Of a DNA stretch of 41,684 bases, positions 34,342 through 41,684 are shown piece after piece. Every line of letters begins with the position of its first letter. The stretch's first letter is position 1. The notes under the pieces were generated by a model. It did not search any database, was not told where the DNA came from, and saw only the letters and a list, made by a program, of their open reading frames with translations. Made by a program: the position numbers and the translations under genes. Origin of the DNA: Nitrosomonas nitrosa (GTDB taxonomy: Bacteria > Pseudomonadota > Gammaproteobacteria > Burkholderiales > Nitrosomonadaceae); the NCBI RefSeq assembly GCF_003051105.1, contig NZ_QAOO01000027.1:1-41684 (forward strand), in the 5' to 3' direction.

Positions 34342-35649
34342 ATGACTTATGAATCAAAACCTTTCGATTGGCAGTTATTGTTAAGCGATTTTCTAAGGAT
34401 ACTCAAATCTGTACCTGTATTAGATTCAGTATTGCCTGCAGACAGCGATATTTTTCTGTTTTTTCAGTCCCGGCTACCCAATAAATCTTTTCAAGCAATC
34501 GATCTTTTTTTGATGATCGGCACCCTGATTCCTCATTTCTCCCCGGCTTACTATGATCAGCTTTTTGTCGAGCTTTTCGGTGAAGGCAACTTCCCTGAAC
34601 TGGGTGGTGTGCGTGGTAAACAGCATCGCGGTATCTTGCTTACTGGAGAAATGGCACTATTCCTGATCTGCAGAGAGGATTTACAGCGGCGGCAGGAGTT
34701 GTATGAGACTTATTTTTGTAACGACCACTGGTTGTTCAGGGAAAAAATTCTCAGCCTGGAGCCTCCCTTGCCAGGAGAGCCGCGTCTGAGTGGCAGGCTG
34801 GTGATGGCTGAGGAATATGTGGGGCTGTTTCTGATTGGAAGAATGGGGAAACCAAGTTTAGGTGCTGATTTTCCCGCACAGAAGATTGATACTTTGCAGG
34901 AATGGGATGACCTGGTGCTGCACCCACAGACGCGGCAGCAGGTAATGGATTTACAAGACTGGTTAATTCATGGACAAGCGTTGCTGACAGATTGGGGTTT
35001 GGCGCGTAGAGTGAAACCCGGGTATCGGGTATTGTTTTATGGCCCACCAGGCACGGGTAAAACGCTGACTGCTGCCTTACTGGGAAAATACACTGAACAC
35101 GATGTTTATCGCGTGGATTTGTCGATGATCGTGTCCAAATATATTGGCGAGACGGAAAAGAACTTGGCCAAATTGTTTGATAAAGCGGAGCACAAAGGCT
35201 GGATTTTATTTTTCGATGAAGCCGATGCGTTGTTCGGCAAGCGCACTGGCGTGCAAAGCTCACATGACCGCTACGCCAACCAAGAGGTGTCTTATTTATT
35301 GCAGCGAGTGGAAGATTACGATGGTTTGGTGATTCTGGCATCGAATTACAAAGACAACATCGACGAAGCATTTATGCGGCGCTTCCAGGCGATTATCGCT
35401 TTCCCGCTTCCCCGTGCCGGTGAACGGCTGCATCTCTGGCAAAAGGCATTACCCGTGGCAGTGCAAATGGCCGCAGATGTTGACCTTAAACAGATCGCTG
35501 ATCGCTATGAATTGTCAGGCGCCGATGTCGTCAATGTCGTGCATTATATTTGCCTGCGGGCTATGGCAGGTAAACAAACCCTCATTACGAACAAGCAAGT
35601 ATTAGCTGGTATAGAGCGTGAACTGAGAAAAACCGGGAAGAAATTGTAG
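34342..35649 (+). CDS. AAA+ ATPase of the eCIS (Afp15/Pvc15-like)
   Basis: The start chosen is ATG 34342 (MTYESKPFDW); TTG 34288 is in frame but unsupported. The protein has 435 residues. The N-terminal about 200 residues are family-specific. The AAA+ core follows: Walker A GPPGTGKT (Gly234 onward), pore-region SMIVSKYIGETEKNL, Walker B LFFDEAD (Asp292-Glu293), SYLLQRVEDYDGLVILASNY sensor 1 and DEAFMRRFQ with the arginine finger. In eCIS this ATPase is needed for assembly or cargo loading and is cytoplasmic. It is the last gene of the operon. Its stop lies only 15 bases from the stop of the convergent trbN gene. Confidence 0.93.
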   Translation: MTYESKPFDWQLLLSDFLRILKSVPVLDSVLPADSDIFLFFQSRLPNKSFQAIDLFLMIGTLIPHFSPAYYDQLFVELFGEGNFPELGGVRGKQHRGILLTGEMALFLICREDLQRRQELYETYFCNDHWLFREKILSLEPPLPGEPRLSGRLVMAEEYVGLFLIGRMGKPSLGADFPAQKIDTLQEWDDLVLHPQTRQQVMDLQDWLIHGQALLTDWGLARRVKPGYRVLFYGPPGTGKTLTAALLGKYTEHDVYRVDLSMIVSKYIGETEKNLAKLFDKAEHKGWILFFDEADALFGKRTGVQSSHDRYANQEVSYLLQRVEDYDGLVILASNYKDNIDEAFMRRFQAIIAFPLPRAGERLHLWQKALPVAVQMAADVDLKQIADRYELSGADVVNVVHYICLRAMAGKQTLITNKQVLAGIERELRKTGKKL

Positions 35650-35664
35650 AACGTTATCTTCTTG

Positions 35665-36126
35665 CTAATCAATCACTTTGTTTTCTGGGATTTTCTTGTG
35701 ATTTGGTTGAAAATGAGCTTCCAGCCAGTCTGCCCACTTGGAGGCTTTGGCTATAAGATCAGCGCGATATTTGGCATTATATTCTGGCGTTCTTGAATGA
35801 TAATTCGCTGCTTTTGTCCAGATATCACCTTTGTCATTTTTGATATGCTGGCGCACGCGCCATGAGGCCAAGTCGTAGGCATAACATCCGCTCTGTGCAA
35901 CATGATCAGTTGTAATACCATACTTTGATAAATCTTGTAGATACGCTGTATTGAATTGCATAGCGCCAACATCGTGCGTACCGTTTTTATTTTGTACCCA
36001 TTGACCGGGCTTTCCACCTTCTTTTTCCGCGATGGCCAGCAAAATATTGGCGGGAATCTCGTACTTGACTGCAGCGATAATGGAGCATACTGCTCGTTCC
36101 TGCATGTCTGGCGGCAAGTCCATCAT
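35665..36126 (-). CDS. trbN: Lytic transglycosylase of the conjugation system (TrbN/VirB1-like)
   Basis: The SLT-type core reads VKYEIPANILLAIAEKEGGK (catalytic Glu in AEKEGG) followed by GTHDVGAMQFNTAYLQDLSK. Such enzymes open peptidoglycan so the conjugative channel can pass. ATG 36126 (or 36123) is chosen, giving 153 residues. The frame is open to TTG 36231, but that part overlaps the 3' end of the DUF5615 gene. No signal peptide is visible from either start, although periplasmic VirB1/TrbN proteins normally have one. The toxin-antitoxin insertion may have cost this gene its original 5' end. Being last after trbM agrees with the RP4 trb order. Confidence 0.75.
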   Translation of the reverse strand: MMDLPPDMQERAVCSIIAAVKYEIPANILLAIAEKEGGKPGQWVQNKNGTHDVGAMQFNTAYLQDLSKYGITTDHVAQSGCYAYDLASWRVRQHIKNDKGDIWTKAANYHSRTPEYNAKYRADLIAKASKWADWLEAHFQPNHKKIPENKVID

Positions 36127-36166
36127 GAGCAAATCTGCAAGTTGCTGAGGATAATCGTCGATGGTG

Positions 36167-36553
36167 TCATCTATCTTCCAACGTCCAGGGTCGAAGTGGA
36201 AGTAGCCGTACTCTGGTACGGCTGGTGTCAACCGTTAGCAATGCACCATCAGCCAATTCTGTAGCCATTTGCTGTAAAGCTGCGATCACCTGTTTGCCGA
36301 TAGTGTCAGGATTGACATTATCTGCACGGATTTGTACTACACTGGGTTTTTCACCATGCGTGGCGGCCAGGATAGTGCTGAAATCCAGATCGTGTGTCAG
36401 AACGATATAGTCGTTTGCTTTGGTATAAGCCATGATTTCACTGTCCGATGCATTGTATGTGCCAAGTACATACCAGTGAACTGCATCAAAACATGCGTTA
36501 GCCAGCTCATCGACCCAACGCGGTGACAAATTCATGTCGACGTGCAGTGTCAT
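36167..36553 (-). CDS. DUF5615 PIN-like toxin of a toxin-antitoxin pair
   Basis: This 128-residue protein of the DUF5615 (Mut7-C/PIN-like) family begins MTLHVDMNLSPRWVDELANA and continues HWYVLGTYNASDSEIMAYTK, YIVLTHDLDFSTILAATHGE and PSVVQIRADNV. The conserved acidic residues (Asp6, Glu34-type DSEI, DLDF) fit a PIN-like RNase active site. It is predicted to be a ribonuclease neutralised by the DUF433 protein encoded just upstream, with ATGA overlap (36550-36553). Its location between trbM and trbN suggests an addiction module stabilising the element. Confidence 0.85.
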   Translation of the reverse strand: MTLHVDMNLSPRWVDELANACFDAVHWYVLGTYNASDSEIMAYTKANDYIVLTHDLDFSTILAATHGEKPSVVQIRADNVNPDTIGKQVIAALQQMATELADGALLTVDTSRTRVRLLPLRPWTLEDR

Positions 36554-36780
36554 GAAGAAGCTAAAATGACTTCACGTTCCTCCGCACGCCATGCGGCGTA
36601 ACGCAGCGCCTGCATAATGTCTTCATGCTCAAGGTAGGGATAGTCGGTAAGAATTTCATCGACGCTGCGGCCAGCACCAATTTGTCCGGCGATCATGCCG
36701 ACTGTGACACGCATTCCCCGGATACATGCCTTGCCACCCATGATGCCGGATTGCTGGGTGATACGATCGAGTTGTTCCAT
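36550..36780 (-). CDS. DUF433 antitoxin
   Basis: This 76-residue protein has the DUF433 pattern GGKACIRGMRVTVGMIAGQI, then GRSVDEILTDYPYLEHEDIM and QALRYAAWRAEERE. The family has a winged-helix or HTH-like fold and is the usual partner of DUF5615 proteins, probably binding both the toxin and its own promoter. It is first in the two-gene unit. The roughly 100 bases before it (36781-36881) probably hold its promoter, which would also keep trbN expressed. Confidence 0.87.
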   Translation of the reverse strand: MEQLDRITQQSGIMGGKACIRGMRVTVGMIAGQIGAGRSVDEILTDYPYLEHEDIMQALRYAAWRAEEREVILASS

Positions 36781-36881
36781 ATTCTTATCCTTTTCAATGA
36801 CAAGCTGGTTGATTGCTGTTAGTAGGCAACGATTTACGCATGCTCATTAAATCAATTAAATGATGTCATTACAAGCAACGA

Positions 36882-37178
36882 TTAAAATCCCAATTGTCTG
36901 CCGTACTTGCTGTTAATCATATCCGGCCAGTTACCTGCCGAAGTACATTGGCCTAGAAATCGGCCGCGAGCTTTAAATGTCTTGTTCAGGCTGATACCAC
37001 CATGACTGTTGAACAGGATGATATCGAAGTAATTCTGAACAAATCTTCTGCAACCGGAAGCAACACCGGAGCCTTGCAGCATTCCTGCCATACAAAGCAC
37101 GGTACTGCAGGAATCCTTGGCCTGAGCTGGTACGCATAGTAACGACATCACTATAAAGCTTAAGAGATACTTTTTCAT
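36882..37178 (-). CDS. trbM: TrbM/KikA-family conjugation protein
   Basis: This 98-residue protein has a Sec signal peptide (MKKYLLSFIVMSLLCVPAQA) followed by the TrbM/KikA pattern: CSTVLCMAGMLQG, CRRFVQNYFDI, then GRFLGQC. Four to five conserved cysteines suggest a disulfide-bonded periplasmic protein. The family is required for or assists mating-pair formation in IncP and IncN plasmids. The ATG directly follows the trbL stop codon and uses an AGGAG site inside the end of trbL. Confidence 0.85.
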   Translation of the reverse strand: MKKYLLSFIVMSLLCVPAQAKDSCSTVLCMAGMLQGSGVASGCRRFVQNYFDIILFNSHGGISLNKTFKARGRFLGQCTSAGNWPDMINSKYGRQLGF

Positions 37179-38255
37179 TTATTTATCTCCTCTGGAAATG
37201 TAATTACCGCTTTTCTCTGCATTCTGTCCAGATTTAACCGCATTCATCAATGGTTCTATGCCTTTGATGGGGCTGTTTCTGCGCAATGCAGAAACGCCAT
37301 AAGCGGCGATAGTCGCTGTCGTTCCAGCCGCAGCTACCAAACCACCCGCGCTGTAACTGCCGATTCCGGCTGCGGATCCGATACTGCTGCCGGTAACGAT
37401 TCCAGAAATCAAAGGAGGCAGTTTGGAAATGAGCACCCATAAGGCTATGGTAAAAACCAGCATGACAGCAAGTTCTTCAAAATTCAGTACGTTCTTACCC
37501 ATTTTGGAATAAAAACTGGATAACAAATCACTTCCGATGCCTACAATGAGCAGCATTACAAACAACTGAAGGCCAACGCCGAGAACGGTTTTAAAGTAGT
37601 TGATGGCGATATCCGTCGTCCATCTGGCGCCACCAAAGCCCAATAAAAAGATGCCGGCATACATGAGAACCCATGCTGAAATTAATAGAAGCAACATATT
37701 GACTGCAATCACCGCGATGACGATAAGAATAATCAACGAAATGATAAGCGCTATCAAGCTGTCTACCGGTTGCAAAATAGTGAGATTGTTGGTTGCCTGG
37801 TTCCAGATTGAAATACCGATATTCATTACGCTGGCGTGCCCGGTGTTTCCCGGTAATCCTGCAGCACTATTTCCCAATTGTTGCATCGACGCTATAACGG
37901 TGCCTGCGATATTGTGACCTGAAACAGCATTGGTCAGTAGCCAGAAGAAGAATCCGGTAAAAATGATAAATCGCGTGAATTCTGCAAAAAACTCGCCAAT
38001 ATCAGCTTTGCGTAACAACATCATGCCAAATGTCCAAACCATAGAAATCAATACCAGTGTCCAGAACAAACGTTCTGCCGCTCCTTGAACGATTGTTTGC
38101 CAGGATTTGACTTTGCCGCCAAATTTTTGAACGACTTGGTCCAGTACGCTTTGGTTGGTTACGGGATCGACATAAGCGAGTTCAGCAAACGCACGGGTGG
38201 AAAAACACAATAAAATAATCAGGGTGATAATGAATGTGACTTTATTTTCAATCAT
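37179..38255 (-). CDS. trbL: TrbL/VirB6-type inner-membrane channel protein
   Basis: This is a 358-residue polytopic protein from ATG 38255, after AAGGGG; the frame extends to 38279. It has a signal-like first segment (FIITLIILLCFSTRAFA) and then at least five hydrophobic segments, for example ERLFWTLVLISMVWTFGMML, FIIFTGFFFWLLTNA, LIALIISLIILIVIAVIAVN and LLLISAWVLMYAGIFLLGFG, with GGARWTTDIAINYFKTVLG between them. This is the P-type TrbL/VirB6 layout, forming part of the inner-membrane pore. The Gly/Ala-rich C-terminal tail (SAAGIGSYSAGGLVAAAGTT) is usual for TrbL. Confidence 0.9.
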   Translation of the reverse strand: MIENKVTFIITLIILLCFSTRAFAELAYVDPVTNQSVLDQVVQKFGGKVKSWQTIVQGAAERLFWTLVLISMVWTFGMMLLRKADIGEFFAEFTRFIIFTGFFFWLLTNAVSGHNIAGTVIASMQQLGNSAAGLPGNTGHASVMNIGISIWNQATNNLTILQPVDSLIALIISLIILIVIAVIAVNMLLLLISAWVLMYAGIFLLGFGGARWTTDIAINYFKTVLGVGLQLFVMLLIVGIGSDLLSSFYSKMGKNVLNFEELAVMLVFTIALWVLISKLPPLISGIVTGSSIGSAAGIGSYSAGGLVAAAGTTATIAAYGVSALRRNSPIKGIEPLMNAVKSGQNAEKSGNYISRGDK

Positions 38256-38289
38256 CTTACTACCCCTTTTATATAGCATAAGCCTGAAG

Positions 38290-38493
38290 TTACTCGGATT
38301 CGTTCATTTGTTGATTAAATTTTTCAGGATCGGATATATCCATTTCAAACCAGTTCTTACCTTGAGGCAATTCATTCAGTTCTTTTCGGGGCTCCTTCAT
38401 TTCAAGTTTGCCATCGCCATCATTGGAGCAACCTGATAACAGCAATAAATATGCTGAGCAGATAACAACAATAACTAAGCGGATTTTTTTCAT
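38290..38493 (-). CDS. Small lipoprotein at the trbK position
   Basis: This is a 67-residue protein from ATG 38493 (GGAG six bases upstream; an in-frame ATG lies at 38505). The N-terminus KKIRLVIVV...LLLLSGCSND is a lipoprotein signal with lipobox LSGC. The mature part is short, charged and without known domain. Lying between trbJ and trbL it takes the place of trbK, whose product in RP4 is a lipoprotein mediating entry exclusion. Sequence similarity is too weak to claim that function. Confidence 0.65.
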   Translation of the reverse strand: MKKIRLVIVVICSAYLLLLSGCSNDGDGKLEMKEPRKELNELPQGKNWFEMDISDPEKFNQQMNESE

Positions 38494-38515
38494 GATTTTC
38501 TCCATGGTTAGATAA

Positions 38516-39331
38516 TTAAAACGCGTCTGTAACTGACCAATTTCTCCCAGGCGGCAGGGTTTGTGGACTTAACCGTTTGGTTGCCGTTTCACGCGCAGCC
38601 TGCCACATGGCTTCCCGATCTATTTTGGCTTGGTTTTGCGCATTGATGGCATTGTGTTGTGCGATAAGCAGGTGCCGGATTTGCAGCAACTGGTTTGCTT
38701 GGTGGGCTGCGAGCTGATTGGCATATTGCAATGCCTCCATTTGTCCTTCAGCAGTTTGGGTGCGTTGCTGCAGGATTTGCAGTTGTGCGGCATCGAGCGG
38801 AATCTGTTGTGAATGATGATCAAGGCCGCGCAGCACAGCATCGCTGGCGCTCTTTTGCGCATCGGTGCTGGCATCCTGTCCCTGTTTCAATATGCCCCAA
38901 GCCGATTCGGTGCAACTGTCTTCGAGATTGAAGCATGGTGAGCTGCGGTAATAATTCACATTGCGGAAGCGCTGCAGATAACCGTCCAGGCCGCCATAGC
39001 GTTGACCGTAGTAGCGGACGGTATCGGTCATATGCATGAGCTTGTTCATCGTATATTGCGCCTGCGCCCAGACATATGCCGGTGGCGCCAGGGTATTGCG
39101 GATCATGTTTTCGTATTGCTGCAGTTGCGTCTGATACTGCTGTATCTGCTTCAAGGTCTGTGCCACATTTTCTATCGCGGCAACCGTGGTTTGCTGTACG
39201 TTGGCCGCATCGATGACCGGGATTCCGCCAGTGTGGGCGGTTGTGTTGAACATTGCAAAGAGAATGGCAACCATACCGGCTATTTTGCGCCAACTATTGG
39301 GCCGTGCGGATGGACTCTTACTGTTTGTCAT
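38516..39331 (-). CDS. trbJ: TrbJ/VirB5-like conjugation protein
   Basis: This is a 271-residue protein from ATG 39331, which overlaps the trbI stop (ATGA) and has GGAG nine bases before; ATG 39346 is also in frame. A signal peptide (about residues 15-35, IAGMVAILFAMFNTTAHTGG) precedes IPVIDAANVQQTTVAAIENV and long Q-rich helices (QTLKQIQQYQTQLQQYENMI). This is the P-type VirB5/TrbJ pattern, a minor pilus-tip or adhesin component in the periplasm. The C-terminal helical part (ALQYANQLAAHQANQLLQIR) also fits. Confidence 0.88.
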   Translation of the reverse strand: MTNSKSPSARPNSWRKIAGMVAILFAMFNTTAHTGGIPVIDAANVQQTTVAAIENVAQTLKQIQQYQTQLQQYENMIRNTLAPPAYVWAQAQYTMNKLMHMTDTVRYYGQRYGGLDGYLQRFRNVNYYRSSPCFNLEDSCTESAWGILKQGQDASTDAQKSASDAVLRGLDHHSQQIPLDAAQLQILQQRTQTAEGQMEALQYANQLAAHQANQLLQIRHLLIAQHNAINAQNQAKIDREAMWQAARETATKRLSPQTLPPGRNWSVTDAF

Positions 39332-40749
39332 TGGTGATCGCTCCATGCATAGTCAAAGGATTGCCAGGGCTTGTTGAACACCATGTCCTTGGTCACGATG
39401 ATGTTGAACCGGTACCCCGGCCTGATTTCGAGGGTGGGTGAGATATTCATGTTCTTGCGGATGAGATTGGCGGTGACCAGTCCCAGTTGCTGGCCGAGTG
39501 ACTGACTCATGATACTGCCTGCGTTCTGCCGCCCGAATGCGCCGCCTGCATCGCGCTGGCTGTAGGCTGTTCCAGCTACAATCGCGGACATGATCAATGC
39601 CGAGCCGAAAATACGCAGGTAATGATTGTTCACCTGATCTTTGAATCCGGCATAACCCACACCGTCGGCACCCGGCATCGCCCCGATATCCATCGTCTTG
39701 CCATCCGGGAAGACAATACGCTGCCAGGCAACGAGCACACGTGCCTGACCGTATTCGACTTCGCTCGAATACGTACCCACGAGGCGCGAGCCTTGCGGGA
39801 TCAAACGGTGTTTGCCAACCGGCGAGTCATAAATATTCTGGCTCACTTGCGCCATGATTTGTCCCGGCAGTTCGGAATTGATTCCGGAAATCAACGTTGC
39901 CGGAATTACAAAACCGGTTTGCAGAATGTAAGGCGATTGCGGTTTTCTGACTTGGCTGTCGAGTTTCCAGCGATCATCGCCAATGGTCGAGTCGAAACGT
40001 GCATAATCATTGGCATAGCCGGTTGGCTGATCGTTCAGCAGCATGGGGGCGTCATCGTCATAATCGTCAGAAATACCCGCACCCAATCCGCCTTGTCCTT
40101 GCCGCAGTTGTGTAAGCCGTGCATGATAGGCAGCGGTCGGATCCTCACGCAGATTCGCATCGATCTGCTGGCGTACTCGTGCCAGCTCCGCGAGCGCTTC
40201 CTCGCGCGAGGGCGTGTTGCCGGTGCCGGTATAGTGGGGTGCAGATGCGGCGCTTCTGGGTGCGATCACATTGACGTTGGTTTTGGCTTTGATCGCTTCT
40301 TCAAGTTGTTGGCGTTTGAGCAGGCGGATATGTTCGAGTTCGGCATGGCGTGATGTATGGGTACTCTCCAGCTCTGGAGGCAGTGGCGGCAAATCGAGAT
40401 CAGCAGGCCGCTCGATGATGATTGCCTCGCGCCAATCTTTGATAAACCGGTCATCCGGTAGATCTGCCGTTTCTGGCTGCACTTTGGGTTCGATAATGCC
40501 GCCGATATAGTCTTTGGCGATCAGACTTGCAAAATTGCTGCTCGACTGAACATCATGATTGCTATCGAAATCGTCTACATGATTGCGCTCGGTGGCGCGG
40601 TTCATCGCCACAATGCCCATGAGCAGCATAAATATCAGCATGATGGCGCCGAAGATATAAAGCGGCAGATTGTTGACGCGGCGCACACCCACGCTTTTGG
40701 CAACAGTGTCAGGCGAGGTATCCGGCGATAGCCGCTTATCCGTTGACAT
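39328..40749 (-). CDS. trbI: TrbI/VirB10-like channel scaffold protein
   Basis: This is a 473-residue protein from ATG 40749, just after the trbH stop; the longer frame to 40779 overlaps trbH. The cytoplasmic N-terminus is followed by one membrane segment (LPLYIFGAIMLIFMLLMGIV), a charged linker (residues about 55-230) and the VirB10/TrbI C-terminal domain (YILQTGFVIPATLISGINSE, LIPQGSRLVGTYSSEVEYGQ, then SLGQQLGLVTANLIRKNMN). It spans from inner to outer membrane in the T4SS core and passes energy signals to the channel. Confidence 0.93.
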   Translation of the reverse strand: MSTDKRLSPDTSPDTVAKSVGVRRVNNLPLYIFGAIMLIFMLLMGIVAMNRATERNHVDDFDSNHDVQSSSNFASLIAKDYIGGIIEPKVQPETADLPDDRFIKDWREAIIIERPADLDLPPLPPELESTHTSRHAELEHIRLLKRQQLEEAIKAKTNVNVIAPRSAASAPHYTGTGNTPSREEALAELARVRQQIDANLREDPTAAYHARLTQLRQGQGGLGAGISDDYDDDAPMLLNDQPTGYANDYARFDSTIGDDRWKLDSQVRKPQSPYILQTGFVIPATLISGINSELPGQIMAQVSQNIYDSPVGKHRLIPQGSRLVGTYSSEVEYGQARVLVAWQRIVFPDGKTMDIGAMPGADGVGYAGFKDQVNNHYLRIFGSALIMSAIVAGTAYSQRDAGGAFGRQNAGSIMSQSLGQQLGLVTANLIRKNMNISPTLEIRPGYRFNIIVTKDMVFNKPWQSFDYAWSDHQ

Positions 40750-40751
40750 CC

Positions 40752-41312
40752 TCAATTCTCCCGTAGCCTGCGCACCCACAAGCCTGCGGGTTCGATCTGT
40801 CCGGAATGCACTACGAAAGCGCGCGTCAGTTTCAGGTCTTCGATCAGGATGCTGACATGATACAGATCATCGGAGCGGTCGATGATATAGCGTAGTGCCA
40901 GACTCGGTTTGGCTTCCGCTTGTGTAGTTTGCTGAGCGTATTCATCCGCTTCATCGATCTTTTGAGATAGCACAACTGCCAATAACGGATTATCTTGCTT
41001 CACCGTTTCCTGCACGGCATATCCCTGCATGCGCAAGTTGTCGATCAATGCTTGACCGAAAGGATCGCTCGCAGGATGCTGCACAGCGAATTGTGTGCTG
41101 GCAGCCGGATATAGCCGTCCGATCTGGTCTGTCACATCATCCGCCATGACTTTGCCGTACTGGCTGAACGCCGGTGACGGATTCTGGATAAAATTGCCAT
41201 ACGGTTGTGTCATTGCACAGCCGCCCAGCAATAGCAAAATAGCTGCACAGATCAGCACAGGTTTATAGGCGAAATAGTTATCGGTTTTAACTGCATTAAA
41301 TCGTAGCCTCAT
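40752..41312 (-). CDS. trbH: TrbH-like lipoprotein
   Basis: This is a 186-residue protein from ATG 41312 (TTG 41318 also in frame). Its signal sequence ends in lipobox LGGC (LICAAILLLLGGCAMTQ). The mature part begins PYGNFIQNPSPAFSQYGKVM and contains ADDVTDQIGRLYPAASTQFA and DPFGQALIDNLRMQGYAVQE, resembling TrbH of IncP plasmids. Lipoproteins at this place act like VirB7, stabilising the outer-membrane core. The start lies just after the trbG stop. Confidence 0.75.
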   Translation of the reverse strand: MRLRFNAVKTDNYFAYKPVLICAAILLLLGGCAMTQPYGNFIQNPSPAFSQYGKVMADDVTDQIGRLYPAASTQFAVQHPASDPFGQALIDNLRMQGYAVQETVKQDNPLLAVVLSQKIDEADEYAQQTTQAEAKPSLALRYIIDRSDDLYHVSILIEDLKLTRAFVVHSGQIEPAGLWVRRLREN

Positions 41313-41314
41313 GA

Positions 41315-41684
41315 TCAATTCCCTCGTGTAACCGTCACGCGGCTTTGATTGTTGCCGGCACCTGCCACCAGGATTGCCTTGTCGAATAGTGCATCCACGA
41401 TGTAGCGGTCACCCTGCAGCCGGTAATTGACCATGACCGTATCGTCTTTCCTGAACAAGCCGCCTTTCTTGTTGAGCAGCAACAAAGTCGGCGCTTCAGT
41501 CTGCGCCATGATTCTCGGCATCTGGATAATGGTTTTCTGTCCGTCGTTATACACGCGCACCGGTTTCCATACCGCATTGCCGGAAACCAAATACGCAAAA
41601 TCGAGATTGCCAAGATATTCTCCGGTTTCAGGGATGACACGCGATTGCCGGATTGCCATCGTGCGGTTTTTCTGGGCTTTGATG
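41315..41684 (-). CDS. trbG: TrbG/VirB9-like core protein, 5' end outside the window
   Basis: The frame is open to the right window edge, so only the C-terminal about 122 residues are seen. They form the VirB9/TrbG beta domain: LDFAYLVSGNAVWKPVRVYN, DGQKTIIQMPR, LLLLNKKGGLFRKDDTVMVN and YIVDALFDKAILVAG. This outer-membrane-complex protein pairs with VirB7 and VirB10 homologues, here encoded directly downstream. An internal ATG at 41659 is not the true start because conserved sequence continues upstream of it. Confidence 0.9.
   Translation of the reverse strand, partial: IKAQKNRTMAIRQSRVIPETGEYLGNLDFAYLVSGNAVWKPVRVYNDGQKTIIQMPRIMAQTEAPTLLLLNKKGGLFRKDDTVMVNYRLQGDRYIVDALFDKAILVAGAGNNQSRVTVTRGN

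Noticed and set aside
1..41684. CRISPR arrays, tRNA or rRNA genes, riboswitches.
   Set aside because: Looked for regularly spaced repeats and typical tRNA arm sequences by eye on both strands and saw none; a covariance-model scan would be needed to exclude small RNAs.

Overview
The window looks like part of a conjugative element (an ICE or plasmid) from a Gram-negative, probably proteobacterial host. The host call rests on the right-hand end, a P-type (RP4/IncP-like) mating-pair-formation operon in the order trbG-H-I-J-K-L-M-N on the minus strand. A betaproteobacterium is my guess from gene style only; no rRNA or tRNA gene is present to test it.

Layout. (1) 1-2192, plus strand: the 3' part of a Toprim-type primase gene and a RadC-like JAB/JAMM gene, both typical of mobile-element backbones. 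(2) 2357-5227: insertion-sequence scar tissue. It holds a deleted ISL3-family element, an AraC-family regulator gene, and an IS630-family element inserted at a TA dinucleotide in the last codons of that regulator. (3) 5228-11018: an A+T-rich block of exported-protein genes, comprising a ricin-type lectin, a decayed fascin-like beta-trefoil gene and a large metzincin protease. It ends in a good intrinsic terminator (11065-11107). (4) 11516-35649: a complete extracellular contractile injection system (eCIS, Afp/PVC type) on one strand. The order is DUF4255 cap protein, an unassigned conserved-looking protein, two sheaths, two tube proteins, DUF5908, LysM protein, VgrG-like spike, PAAR tip, gp25, Afp11-like and Afp12-like baseplate proteins (with a short fibre cassette between them), tape-measure protein, two DUF4157 cargo proteins and the AAA+ ATPase. 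(5) 35665-41684, minus strand: the trb operon, with a DUF433/DUF5615 toxin-antitoxin pair between trbM and trbN.

How it works together. The eCIS genes encode a free phage-tail-like syringe: tube in sheath, spiked baseplate, length set by the tape-measure protein, closed by the cap, with the ATPase helping assembly or loading. The two DUF4157 proteins are the likely payload. They share an almost constant N-terminal half and carry unrelated C-terminal halves. One ends in a motif set typical of nucleic-acid deaminase toxins (HSE and TERAPC..C, resembling the XOO_2897-like family). The other carries a PD-(D/E)XK-like nuclease motif set. The most interesting reading is a self-transmissible eCIS island with swappable toxin cargo and a separately acquired fibre cassette, flanked by genes for exported lectins and a protease.

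Base composition is mosaic. Structural eCIS genes are G+C-rich (38/60 in 20521-20580 by hand count). The fibre cassette (44/120 in 24421-24540), the effectors and the lectin/protease block are A+T-richer, consistent with modular acquisition.
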